64,000 nt of DNA from Rhizoctonia solani (lineage: Eukaryota; Basidiomycota; Agaricomycetes; Cantharellales; Ceratobasidiaceae): assembly GCF_016906535.1 (NCBI RefSeq), contig NC_057378.1, positions 868,001 to 932,000 of the forward strand. The letters are read 5' to 3'. The first letter of the stretch is position 1. Each line of letters starts with the position of its first letter. Positions 49,801-59,758 of this stretch are shown piece after piece. The translations under genes were made by a program, and so were the position numbers. The notes below the pieces were generated by a model. That model was not told the DNA's origin and searched no databases. It worked only from the letters and a program-made list of their open reading frames with translations.

Positions 49801-51184
49801 GTTTATTTGCTTGTTCTCTGTACTGTCAGCTCACACGTGGTTTCAGGTAAAGATTCCCGATCGCGAGCGCTCGCAGTACTTGATCTTCCGGACTGAAATT
49901 GGAGAATATATTGTGGGAGACGCCCTCAACTCGGAGCTTCTATACAAGACTTGCGTTGAGCACGGTGATTCCAAAGGCAACCTAAAGTTGATTGTTGTTA
50001 ATCGAACAGCAATCAAGGCCATGCCTCGGACCGTATCTCTACTCTCTGACATGCGCTCGCCTAGCATGTTACTTCTTACTGGTCAAGGACAAGGTCCGGG
50101 AACTGGTCTCCCAACCCCGTCGCCATCACCAGGACCGGGCCCTAGCCCAGATAGCACTCATTCTCATCCCACAACGACGACAGATGTGGCTATTCAAGCT
50201 CGAGTGTTCGTAAAGTTTTATTTTCTTGGCTAAACCCCAAGCTGACCTAGAGAACCAGACCCAGGACGGCGGTTAGCCGAACCCCCCGATTCGACTCTAG
50301 CTTTACGAAAACGACCGCCGCTACTGTTTCAGAATACCAATTATCTCTTGACGAGCGTCGTCTAACTCCCCAGCCGCCCAGCAACCTTCCGTGAGTGTAA
50401 CGTGGTTGGTCTTACCAGCTCTAACCGATAACTATAAAGCCGGGGATTCATTGACGAGCGCTTTGAATATGAGAACAAGTCGGTGGCCTCCAACTCGAGT
50501 GTGGCGCAGATGGACGCAGAGATCAGGGCAACAAAGTATGTGCCCTGTCGATCTTTACTACTGAATTAAGCGTGCTAAATTATGACCTTCTAGGGCAGCT
50601 CGGGGAACCACCTCGGAAAACCCGTGAGTCGCTCAGCGATCGCTGTGTTGCACTTCGAGCGCAATGTTGCTCCATGCGAGGGATGTGGGCGGCATTTTGC
50701 TGGCATTTATTCCTTAGAAAAGCATTGTGAGTCCAGCCACCTCACTTGAGCTGCCCACACTGATGTCTGCGAAATAGTACAATCTCAAGGAGGAACGTGT
50801 AAGAATCCTGATTTGGCGACAGAACTTCATCGTTTGGAGCTTGAAAGTCGGCCGATTACCGAGGTCACCGATTTGACGCAAACGGTTCGGACATCGGAGA
50901 AAAGCACGCCAAAGCCAATGCCACCATTGCTTAGTCGGGTTAATACGAGCGTCAACGCCAGCGTTAACACCAACAAGGCACTTCCTGCTCCTCCAAGACC
51001 GCCTCGTGGCGATAGTGTAGACGGACCAGGCCCCATGGGCTGGGCACCCGTGACACCACCTACCGCGACCAAGGTTCTGACCAAGGCAGTTGATCTAAGC
51101 CAGCTGAAAAAACAGTTAAAGCACAAGTTTGGCCCCGACGCCAATGAATTCCGCGGAGGTCCTCGATCCGGGGGACGTATCTAA
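46839..51184 (+). CDS. Kinase-like protein with Ste11-type RBD and C2HC-like zinc finger (probable pseudokinase)
   Basis: About 13 exons join in frame from MIEIIDDGHGEEH (46839) to ...RSGGRI (stop 51182-51184), giving over 1,000 residues. In order: helical N-terminal region (RDLYERHVDFQSQLRFVRNH); Pro/Ser/Gly linker; a kinase-like domain (KEVKMWAHFRHQNILRILG, MVSPWMPRGN, IPHADLRG, ALLSDYGLAN, RWTPPETLD, WSFPPAARLTAPNVVASL); an RBD like that of fungal MAPKKKs (KLLIVVTTDGEKYVVVDV, DSKGNLKLIVV); a Pro-rich stretch; and a C2HC-like finger (APCEGCGRHFAG...SLEKH...C). The Gly loop is missing (YTPYADVYKALL), the VAIK Lys position reads ALAS, HRD is HAD and DFG is DYG. I therefore expect weak or no catalysis and a scaffold role, possibly in MAPK signalling. 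The start is the first ATG of the open chain; upstream exons cannot be excluded. Confidence 0.75.
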
Positions 51185-51627
51185 TTTTTAATCTTTTGGT
51201 TTATTTTCTCATGGGGCACTCGATGGCTTATGTATTTCTATTTCACCGCTATGTTCGTTGGGCACTTGCCGCTTTTTCCTGCCATAGAGTTTTGCCTGAG
51301 TGTGACGGCTGGGCAATTGTATATTTGTACTTGATGACGCTTTCACTCCTTTCTTTTGCTGTGTCCCCCGGTACGATAAATGCACGACAGTTATGATTAG
51401 GCCGATGTACTTCTTTTAATGAAAATTTATTTGCTAAAAATGATGAGAGCTCGTATTGAAATGATTCACTGTGGGTCAAACTCGAAATATATTCGAGCAT
51501 ACATCCAACTCGTACCAAAAGTCAGTCCAGTCTCTAGATTAATCATTTATATACCTGCATATATGTATATTGTGGAACGTAAAGTACTCATCCAATGGAC
51601 GAAGGGGCCTAAGATCCTGTGCTTACA
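51185..51627. other. Convergent intergenic region
   Basis: These 443 bp lie between two converging stops. No gene is seen. Confidence 0.5.
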
Positions 51628-52749
51628 TCAAACAGCCTTGGCCGTATTAGATACGCTCTCTTCTTCAGCGGCCTTTGCTAACCGTTTGTCGCGCAGAGAC
51701 TCTCTTAACTCGTAGTCCCCCCACTTGCCTGTTCGGAATCGTGAGCGAACATTGGTGCTCAATAAAACGCTGACACATAACCATTCGGGAGCGAGGTGCA
51801 CAATGTAAAAAACTGCTCGTGCAGAGGGAGAGAGGGCCTCAAAGACATTGATGGTGCGAATTCCAAGCACACAGAGACGGTAAATTGGAACTGGGATCTA
51901 TATATGGTAGGAAGGAAATTGATCAGTTAAAAGTGTTCCGGCAAAGGCAGGTTTTGTTACATACGATTAGTGCTGTCAAGGCCGCCAATTCAAAGCATCG
52001 TATACGATCAATTTCTTTGACTTTCCAGGCTGCCAAGAGGGAAACCAAAATAGTGACTAGCTGAAAGGCCAGCACGACACCGGCGCTAGCGTTCCTGTTC
52101 GTGTATTTTCTAACTTGGTTGAAAGGCATGACTTGGGGAAAGAAACTTACAAGAGACGCAAGTTCCTATCGGCCTTGGGTTGATCAAAGCGCGCAGAATT
52201 GTAGGCGTTACTCGCTACCAAGCCGGGAACGCTCGACGCTAGGAAGGCAAGTTCGAAAATATAACAAAAGTATCGATAGCATCGCCTGGCAGTGCGACGA
52301 TCCTTCGAAGCACCATTTTCAGGCAGGGTGGTATTGACAAGAATGGTACGAAGAAGCCTAACGGCATCACTGGATATCTAAAATGCACAATATTCTTACC
52401 ATTGAGTACTTTAGGCTGCTATGTAAAAAATATAGGAGTCGCTCACCCCAATGAATCCGAGTCCAACTGTTGCTTGTGCATATCTCGTTAGCCCGTTTAG
52501 CATTCGTTTTTCAGGTTGGGAGGCTTGAATAGCACGGATGATGCACCAAGCTATGCGCTCGACGCAAAGAGGACAGTCGAGGTCTGAATCATGTTCCATG
52601 CCGTGGTTTGCGAAAGAAAAAGTTATAAACGATGTTGGGTAGTAGATCGCATATAGCACCGCGAAAACGATTGATGGTGCCAAATCTGCCGAAACTGGTA
52701 TTCCGCCAACAGGGCGAGAAACCCACGCTGTCTGAACTCGGTCGGACAT
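51628..52749 (-). CDS. Multi-span membrane protein, conserved fungal type (DUF7702/RTA1-like layout)
   Basis: The frame starts MSDRVQTAWVSRPVG (52749). At least four exons follow, with clear introns at 52378-52446, around 52100-52150 and around 51880-51960. Hydrophobic segments include ADLAPSIVFAVLYAIYYPTS, YAQATVGLGFIG, YFCYIFELAFLASSVPGLV, AGVVLAFQLVTILVSLLAAW and AVFYIVHLAPEWLCVSVLL, plus a helix around FELAALTALI. That suggests about seven transmembrane helices with a charged cytosolic tail (ELRESLRDKRLAKAAEEE). This layout is common in uncharacterised fungal membrane proteins. The family name is tentative and no transport or receptor function can be assigned. Confidence 0.7.
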
Positions 52750-53138
52750 TCTTAGGGGTTGGGTTATTCGAGCTCAGAGGATGGTAAGTTGCGATGTGAA
52801 GCTGGTAGGCGTCATATTTATGCACAACGAACTGGTAGAGAGTGGCCGAGTTGCTCGGGTCCCACATTTGGGAAGGAAACAAACACCGCTTGACAACTCT
52901 AGTTCATCATCGTTGGCCACAGTTACTCCATAACCCGCGATTTGAAATACCGAGAGACTCGGTCACAGCCTGATCAATGACTCATATACAATGGATGCTT
53001 AGCCTTGGCACTTACCGGAAGCGAGGGTTGGCAGATCAATACTAAGTGATTCGAATTCGAAAAGTGTACAATAAAAATATACGGGTTAGGAAGTTTAAGA
53101 GAGACTAAAAGAAGCTGGAAAATCTGATTCAAAAAGAG
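52750..53138. other. Promoter region of the membrane protein gene
   Basis: No gene is seen. The open frame at 52589-52882 (-) overlaps the real exon in another frame and is a shadow. Confidence 0.45.
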
Positions 53139-53210
53139 CTCCGATACTGGGAATCGAACCCAGCGCTATCGCGTGAAAGGCGATAATGTTAGCCACTACA
53201 CCATATCGGA
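53139..53210 (-). tRNA. tRNA-Glu (anticodon UUC)
   Basis: This is an intronless cloverleaf of 72 nt. Acceptor TCCGATA/TATCGGA with discriminator G, anticodon stem ATCGC/GCGAT with loop CTTTCAC giving anticodon TTC, and T arm CTGGGTTCGATTCCCAG. A T5 terminator follows (53131-53135 on the complement). Confidence 0.95.
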
Positions 53211-53700
53211 TTAACAAGCTTGTTTTGCAGATTTATATTGTAGTATGCAATATTTTTTTTCAGTCAAATTACTGGTAAATTAGCATGGTTACTCAGCGAA
53301 GCATGATTAACTATCATATCCTCACTAAAACACAATTGGGGAGCAGTAGTGTTGGTTGCTACCATTACGCTGGTTTCTAATCAAAGACCGCACTCGTAAC
53401 CCAAGAGTCTAAGGGCGTACGCCTTCCAGGTCCAGTTGTTCTGCATATTTATCACACAGGCACCCGAATCCGACGACCGCGAACTTTGAGTTTGGAGAAC
53501 CCAGACCTCAACAGAGCGTGCGAAACCTTGCTCAGGTCAACACATCCGTGTTTGGTGCTGTAGTGACGTGTGTAGACTTCTGAACTCATGTGATCACGGC
53601 TGGTTACTGCGGGAGATCAGCACACACACAGCACGACCACACCTGCTTGCACCGCATACAACATCTAGGCCGTAGTATCTTCCGTGCTTTACGACAAGAT
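53211..53700. other. Intergenic region, tRNA-Glu to PIN gene
   Basis: This 490-bp stretch contains the promoter of the PIN-domain gene. No coding region is seen. Confidence 0.5.
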
Positions 53701-54906
53701 ATGTCTAGAGTGCTCGACCCTCAGATCGATAGAGTGAGTATGAGACTCGGGTGCGCCTGACTACCCCTAATTGGACTTCGTGGCATGCAGAACAGAACAT
53801 CCATGTCCCGTGCTCTCGGGGCCGCATTTCTCAACCATCAAGTTGCCGAATTGGAACGCAACGCCGGCAACCAGAGGAACAAGGCTTCCCGGGGACGAGG
53901 CGGACGAGCTCGCCGTTCAGACAGGGACCGAGACGACTATGATCCCGACTTTGACCGTGCGAGGACCAAGGCCACATTTGGAATTAACAATACGCCCGTA
54001 CAAGACGACTCGTGGAGGCGGCACCCCCAGTCCAGTGACGATACCGCTTCTGAGCCTGCGTCCCCGCCGCGGTCCCGTATCCCCCTCGGGGGAACACACC
54101 ATAACAAGAACACTCCCCTGGCGGACGTCATTGTTATCGATGCGAGTGTGTTGATCTATGCTCTTGGAGCTGTCCAAAGATGGTGTCACGATGGTCAAAC
54201 TCAGGTTGTTATTCCACTCGAAGGTAGGTGTTTATCAAGATTCGCTGTCGACCCTAACTTATTTATATCACCAGCTCTCAATACACTCGACGTTCTAAAG
54301 TCCGGCACGAATCAAACGGCCGTTCGCTCCCGAGCAGCCTCTCGTGTTCTCGAAGAGGAAGTTGGCAACAATCCTCGCATTCGTGTGCAGCGGGACGATG
54401 CATTTGTTCCCTGGGACTCGATTGCCGCCAAATCCGCTACCGGCGGCAACTCAATTCCGAACCAACCTGACTCGCGCTGGAAGGTCGAGGGCGCTGGCGC
54501 ACCCGAGTGGATGAAGCGCATGGTGTGTTGCGCCAAGTGGGAAGCCAGCGCTGGCAACCCAGATGGAAAGCGGGTAGTTTTTGCAGTTGTGGATGCCAAG
54601 GACGTAGCCGCGTCGGCTGGGCGGCACGATAATCTGGTTGATGGGGAGCTTGTCAGCGAGTGGTCCACCAAGCTCGGGCTCGAGGTTGTCAAGGTCGATA
54701 AGGAAAAACCAACTGGTAGTCCGACCAAAGGCGAACGCCGCACACGTGGCGGAGGGGGTGGAGGTCGTTCGGGTGGCCCCCCTTCCAGTGGGCGTAGCCG
54801 TGGCCGCGGTGCGCTGGTTGAGAAACCTACGCCTGCGATTACAGCACCTCCTGCTGGCAAGGTCATCCGTGTTCTGGCTCGCGGCGAAAAGCTCGAGCCC
54901 GAGTAA
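53701..54906 (+). CDS. PIN-domain protein (SMG6/Est1-like nuclease fold)
   Basis: Three exons (53701-53733, 53791-54223, 54275-54906) give 365 aa in one frame. After a basic Arg/Asp-rich N terminus, a PIN domain opens with VIVIDASVLIYALGAVQRW (first acidic residue of the PIN site). It continues through QVVIPLEALNTLDVLKSGTN, the typical strand-helix with the second acidic position shifted to Asp, and later VVFAVVDAKDVAASAGRHDN. The C terminus is Gly/Arg-rich (RGG-like) and ends ARGEKLEPE, which suggests RNA binding. PIN domains cleave single-stranded RNA in decay or processing. The acidic set is not fully visible, so activity is uncertain. The short first exon MSRVLDPQIDR was chosen because its splice keeps frame. 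Confidence 0.75.
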
Positions 54907-55545
54907 TATGGAAATATTGGCAAATTTATTTCAAGATTATCGGTGAGCAGTTTTTCTTTTGTATTTGCCTGTTACCCACCTCGGTTACAGACGTTTTACT
55001 TTGCTCGCGGCTCAAAATACAGCTCTGCACGGAATGAAGGGGGAGAGTCTGACGCTTCGGTCCACGATTATTCCTCTCTTTTGCTGCGATAGGCTTCATC
55101 GTGGACATGGATATCAAACTGGACATGAACATAGAGCCCGGGATCTGCGGATGGCTTGAGAGCTCGTCCAAAATGTTCTTCCTAACCCCCATTGGCCTCG
55201 TTGCCGATGTGGCCCCCTTTTTTAGATTCCCTCCTTCATATGCTATCATGTCCATGAACCCCCTTCTCGGCTCTTATTTCTTGTTTGTTTTTGAAAATAT
55301 ATATGGTTTGGTTTCGAGTTGGCCGCCGAGAAATGTTTGGGAGGCAAGAACTTTAGGCCGGGTCGTCACTGCTCTTCCACGGCTCGCGGGTCTGACAAGG
55401 TATAATCGTTACACACAAAATAGTAGGCACAATAAGCACTGGGAATAATATGCTTTCCCAGCCATCTGTCCTCGGAGAACCAACCAAAGAGCAACCTTGA
55501 GCCGTGGCTCTCCGAGGTAACACTATGAAAAAAACCCCACGTCAC
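54907..55545. other. Convergent intergenic region, PIN gene / NC2-alpha
   Basis: These 639 bp between converging stops hold no supported gene. An open frame at 55101-55448 has no features. Confidence 0.5.
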
Positions 55546-56192
55546 TCAACCCCTCTCGGCATCAGCCTCCATCTCGGCTTTAGTCCTACGTGCGCGACGC
55601 TTTCGTGGTGCTGCACCATCATCACTACCACCATCTTCGGGGATCTGTCCACCATTGGTAGGGTCCGGCACAGGTGCTACGATTTCACGCAAGAAATCAA
55701 ACGTATCGATGGTCTCGATAGCATGCTTCCTGTGTAATAAAACAAAGGTGAGTACCACTACTTGCCATGAGGCAAATCAAGGCTAGACTCACAGGTGGTA
55801 TGCCTCGAGCCGTTTTGCGCCACGCTGAATAGTAATGTTGCTTCCTTCCTGAACCAGGTCGGCCATGAACAATTCGAGCGCCTTGGCTGTCCCAGCCACA
55901 CAGATTCAGAACCCGTGTAAAAAATCACCCCACTTGGAACTTACATATGACGATCGGAGTCGCTTGAGCCACTTTTCCTACTTCATCGTCCTTTTGCATA
56001 ATCTTCTTGATGCGAGCCTAGAAAGCAAGTCCTGCATGCGATTAGTTCGGACCAGGTAATATGCTGGCATAGTAAGAATGACGCACGACCGGGAAGCGAG
56101 TCTGCTTGTTCTTGTTCTTCACTAGATGCAGTAATCGGGTTTTATCAGTTTTACGTGGTTACATATGAGGAATTTTGTCTATCGTACTGACT
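55546..56192 (-). CDS. BUR6: Negative cofactor 2 alpha subunit (NC2-alpha/DRAP1/Bur6)
   Basis: NC2-alpha pairs with NC2-beta through histone folds, binds TBP on promoter DNA and regulates RNA polymerase II initiation in the nucleus. The histone fold is textbook: TRFPVARIKKIMQKDDEVGK, VAQATPIVISKALELFMADL, IQRGAKRLEAYHLKHAI. A basic tail (PRKRRARRTKAEMEADAERG) follows. Exons: A at 56192, 56121-56087, 56017-55945, 55886-55793 and 55729-55546, totalling 387 nt, or 128 aa. The only start that fits is an ATG split by an intron: A at 56192, then a 70-nt intron (56122-56191), then TG at 56121-56120, giving MKNKNKQTRFPV. It is head-to-head with RIT1. Confidence 0.9.
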
Positions 56193-56545
56193 TTTCAGAT
56201 ACTGGTGGCGAGTGGAAGGAAAGACGGTGTTTGCCCCTGATGAGATAGGTTTATAAAGATCGCTATAGACCGTGTGTTAAGGAAATGCTGCCAGTTCTAG
56301 AACCAGGGGTACAGCTTTTATTGTTTGAGTCTTGGGGCCGTGGTGGGGAACCTTGAGTTTGCAAATCAGAAAGAATAAATTGCTGAGTCACATGTGGCGC
56401 TTAACTCAAATGAGTCCCCTCCTTTTTTTGTGTAGATCTTCGATCTGCGACCTGCCTGTTTGCGAGTATCCAGTTCCCTTGCTTGCCCGTTAAATTAAGC
56501 TCCCCTAGTCTTTGAAATTATCTTTGAATATCTATAACTTGGAGG
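56193..56545. promoter_or_regulatory. Bidirectional promoter region, NC2-alpha / RIT1
   Basis: A 353-bp interval separates the two divergent starts, and part of it is 5' UTR of NC2-alpha. A purine-poor stretch near 56410-56500 is the likely core. No clear TATA box is seen. Confidence 0.5.
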
Positions 56546-58205
56546 ATGATGGACCTCCGAGCGGCCGGCCTGAACGAGCTCCGAAAGGAAATGACAAACA
56601 CTTATAATAGGCTGCACTCTATCGACCAAGATTCAAGCTTTGTGAGCAAGTAGCAGGATCAGGAGCTCTACCCGTGATACGTAGGAAATCATTTTGGCTT
56701 CTCATGTAGGATGGCTGATACACCTGCTCCCAGCTAACTTACGATGCGGCGCATGGTACGTTGACCCTCCCTGGTAAATACTTTATACAATTTGCACACT
56801 AGTTAATCAAACTAGATTCGAGCTAGATTCCCTCAAACGGAACTGCATTTGCCTATTTCAAGTCCACAGACGGACACACTTCGCAATGGAACTTTAATCT
56901 ACGGCGAGGAAACTTGCACCTCCTGCCACTCATCGTCACACATGGGGGATTATACTCGTTGATTCGACGCGAAGAGGCAAACGGCATCCAGATGCGCTGT
57001 CCCGTACTGTGCCTATATGGTGTGCAGTAATTAATCGAGCGTTGGGCCTTGAAGGCGAGCATTCGGGATTGTTTACTCCCCCTGATTCGGTATCGCCCTC
57101 CGAACATGCGCAGATGGAAGGCGGTATTAACAAATGGGCTGAACTTTTAAACGTATACACTATTTTTACATATTGGCATCGATTAACTATTATTACAGGC
57201 CTCCGAGTATACCCTACCCCGTCTAACGAAACCATTGCGGCCATTTTGGATTAGTCCGGACTCTTCGAATCCTCGGCCGCCCGCCATCGATGACTCGACA
57301 CCTTTTTATGCAATAGTCTGTTTGTCCGCGTCACAACGCGTTCAAGATGGTGTGGATCGTCGACTTGGGTTCACCTACGTACAAGGGTCGGGCGATGATC
57401 ATGAGATGTGGAGCAAGGTGTGGTTCAACAACTTGGGTACTCTCGTACACCCGCTAACCATTGTACTCGGACTCCGTTTCGCATATAGGGACTAACGCCT
57501 GACTTATTTTGGCGTCACAAATCTAGGCTCTTGGCTTGCGGTCAGGACGATTTGGAAGACCAAATTATCCAAATATTAGAGGACCCTCAAAACTCGGAAG
57601 GAGTCGCTTCACTCAGTCCTATCAAATCGGTTCATGGTCGTATACTGGTTGGGACCAGAGCGGCTAACCATCCGATTTATTTGGACGAGCTGGATACATG
57701 CGCAAGCATCGTGCTAACATCAGATTCGCAACGGCTAGAAAACAGCACTCCAACAACACTCTACGTCCAAGATTTTTATCCAAAACAACACCCGACAGAA
57801 TTTCTTACCCATACTCTCCCAATCTCACTTGAATTCATTCGAACTCATCTACAGTTACCAGAGTCACGCGTCTGCATACTATGCAAGGATGCGAAAGATT
57901 TATCCGTAGGGATCGCCACGGCTGCCATCGCGTTGTACTTCAATGAGACTGGGGATTTCGTTGGAGACAACAATCACTCGGTAACCAAGGACATGGCTAA
58001 ACGACGACTTCAGCGGGTGTTGAGCTCATGCCCCCGCGCGAACCCATCCAGAGCCACCCTGAAGCGGGTGAACGAGTATCTCATGTCCCCACGCAGACCG
58101 AGTTTGTTAGGTGAGTTGTGCTCAGTCGTGAGACTTTGTTTGTAGTTTCATTGATTGTGCCTTGCAGGGAAGCCTGCAGTCGTGTCGCTAAAGCAACGAC
58201 CTTAG
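56546..58205 (+). CDS. RIT1: Initiator tRNA 2'-O-ribosyl phosphate transferase (Rit1)
   Basis: Rit1 modifies A64 of initiator tRNA-Met so that it is excluded from elongation. The order is typical: MMDLRAAGLNELRKE..., LPANLRCGAWY, the signature AYFKSTDGHTSQWNF, NLRRGNLHLLPLIVTHGG, VDSTRRGKRHPDALSRTVP and IWCAVINRALG. Later blocks are YTLPRLTKPLRPFWISPD and AIVCLSASQRVQDG. A C-terminal DUSP-like domain (RVCILCKDAKDLSVGIATAA) ends GKPAVVSLKQRP at 58205. About six exons. Between HLLPLIVTHGG and VDSTRRGK the frame changes at a run of five G (56944-56948); six G would restore it. The splice around 56780-56835 is also unclear. Family identity is firm despite this. Confidence 0.88.
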
Positions 58206-58409
58206 GTATCCCGATCTCCGTATCGTACTCCAGTGTGTAAGATATGTATTAGGTACATCAATCAATTTCAACACATAAATTACTCCTACAGAATATGTTA
58301 GTTTGTATGGGGTTGACAATTTGAGCGTCTGAAAACTCAGAAATACGTTACCACTTAGGGGTCCCAGTTGTACTAAAGTGATGTCTTTTGTTGACATTTT
58401 ATATACCAA

Positions 58410-58481
58410 TCCGATATGGTGTAGTGGCTAACATTATCGCCTCTCACGCGATAGCCCTGGGTTCGATTCCCAGTATCGGAG
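58410..58481 (+). tRNA. tRNA-Glu (anticodon CUC)
   Basis: A 72-nt cloverleaf nearly identical to the tRNA-Glu at 53139-53210. Acceptor TCCGATA/TATCGGA, discriminator G, anticodon loop CTCTCAC giving CTC, and T arm CTGGGTTCGATTCCCAG. It differs from the other copy at two positions: the anticodon wobble base and one base beside the anticodon stem. Confidence 0.95.
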
Positions 58482-58811
58482 TCTTTTTGTTTAATATTCA
58501 AAGCGTTCTTCAATTGATTTGGCCTGTTTGACACTCTCACAACAACCTTTTGGTCCAGTAGAGTCTCTGGTAAGGCCACAACAGCACTTCCAAGAACCAG
58601 TGGTATGATATGTAACTATAGGCAAATACAAGAGGACAGCCCGACATCAAAAGTAATGAAGCGTCCTGTTCCTCAAGCCTGATGGGAAGGGTGGTGATAC
58701 GCCCTTGTGAGACTGCGCTCAGTACACTCTCGGAAAGACAACTTACGGGTGTACCCTCCCATTCCTGAACATCCCATGCGTTGCGCTTCTGGCGATTACC
58801 ACCATTAATGT
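58482..58811. other. Intergenic region after tRNA-Glu(CUC)
   Basis: About 330 bp. It may include a downstream exon of the small membrane protein on the minus strand (around 58750-58810), but I cannot confirm the splice. Confidence 0.35.
58484..58488 (+). terminator. Pol III terminator of tRNA-Glu(CUC)
   Basis: A run of five T starts three bases after the tRNA discriminator. Confidence 0.8.
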
Positions 58812-59096
58812 TCAGGAGCTTCCTTCTTCTCTTGCGATCTGCCCTGCCACGAAGCCAACGAGATACCTGTTATCATTTGGTGTGAACCTGTTAGAACAGC
58901 CTCGCGTTTCAAGAAGTATGGGTTCATCAGTCACCCTAATAGCTATAAACGCAATTGTAACTGCTAGGATACAGACGCCGCCGATAGTTGCAGTGAGCAC
59001 GACCCGTGAACGCTTGGTAGGACTGTCATCTTCAAAGCTGGTTGGTTCGGCTGGCGCCGAAGAGGTAGTCGACGACATCGGCAGGGTCGAGAACAA
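58812..59096 (-). CDS. Small single-pass membrane protein, unknown
   Basis: This is a 94-codon frame with a Ser/Thr/Pro N terminus (SSTTSSAPAEPTSFEDD) and a basic stop-transfer-like KRSR. One hydrophobic helix follows (VVLTATIGGVCILAVTIAFI), then a short C-terminal part. The helix and flanking charges suggest a type II membrane protein. A possible donor at NDN/gtatct means the C terminus may be spliced differently, and more exons may follow. No family is recognised. The start could be 59096 or the ATG at 59078 (MSSTTSS). Confidence 0.4.
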   Translation of the reverse strand: MFSTLPMSSTTSSAPAEPTSFEDDSPTKRSRVVLTATIGGVCILAVTIAFIAIRVTDEPILLETRGCSNRFTPNDNRYLVGFVAGQIAREEGSS

Positions 59097-59758
59097 CCTC
59101 CGTCACGTGGCACTTCTGTCATTGGTTCGGCGACTTTAAATTACCCGAAATGACATGGGTTCCTTGCTCTTGGCAGACACTCTGTTTTGAGAAGAATACG
59201 CCAAACTCCACAATATTGTGGGCCTGGAGGTAATGTCCGAAGTGTCACCATAACGCTCATACGCGCTAGTTATGAGATCCGGAAAATATATACGGAAGTC
59301 GACAACAGCCATGCCAACGCAACTCGTCGACGCTGCGGATTATCCTTGAATGGCTAGCTTCATGCTTACCGAAGGGGTTCATTGGGGAAGATCTGGGGAA
59401 TACCCACCTTTAATCTGGCTTGGCACTGATTACATGGTAAAAATATACGCTCACCTGACCTTTCGAAATACACATTATCATATTCAACGATTGATGGGTA
59501 GCATTGTAACGTCCGGTTGGCGGTCAATTCTACGGACCTGGTCGACTTCGCAATCGTTCCGAATTAATCCAGACCGGGCCGCTTTGACTACGTGGTGACC
59601 ATCGAGAAGAGTCTTATCACTCACAGGTTGTGAGAGCCGCATATAAGAACAGAGCTCGGGGATGAGTAGACTCCAACAAACAAACATTCTCTCCTCTTTT
59701 CTCTCCTTCTTTGCTCGCTCTCTTATAACCCTTGCCACTTTCATTCTATACACTCAAA
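59097..59758. other. Upstream region of the pectate lyase gene
   Basis: These 662 bp hold the promoter and 5' UTR of the pectate lyase. The last 70 bp are pyrimidine-rich, as is common before the start of highly expressed fungal genes. Confidence 0.5.
59641..59648 (+). promoter_or_regulatory. Putative TATA box of the pectate lyase gene
   Basis: The motif ATATAAGA lies 111 bp before the start codon, ahead of the CT-rich leader. Position and sequence fit a core TATA element; there is no experimental support here. Confidence 0.45.

Noticed and set aside
57235..57495. Separate short gene on + starting at an ATG
   Set aside because: It is an internal RIT1 exon read through its introns.
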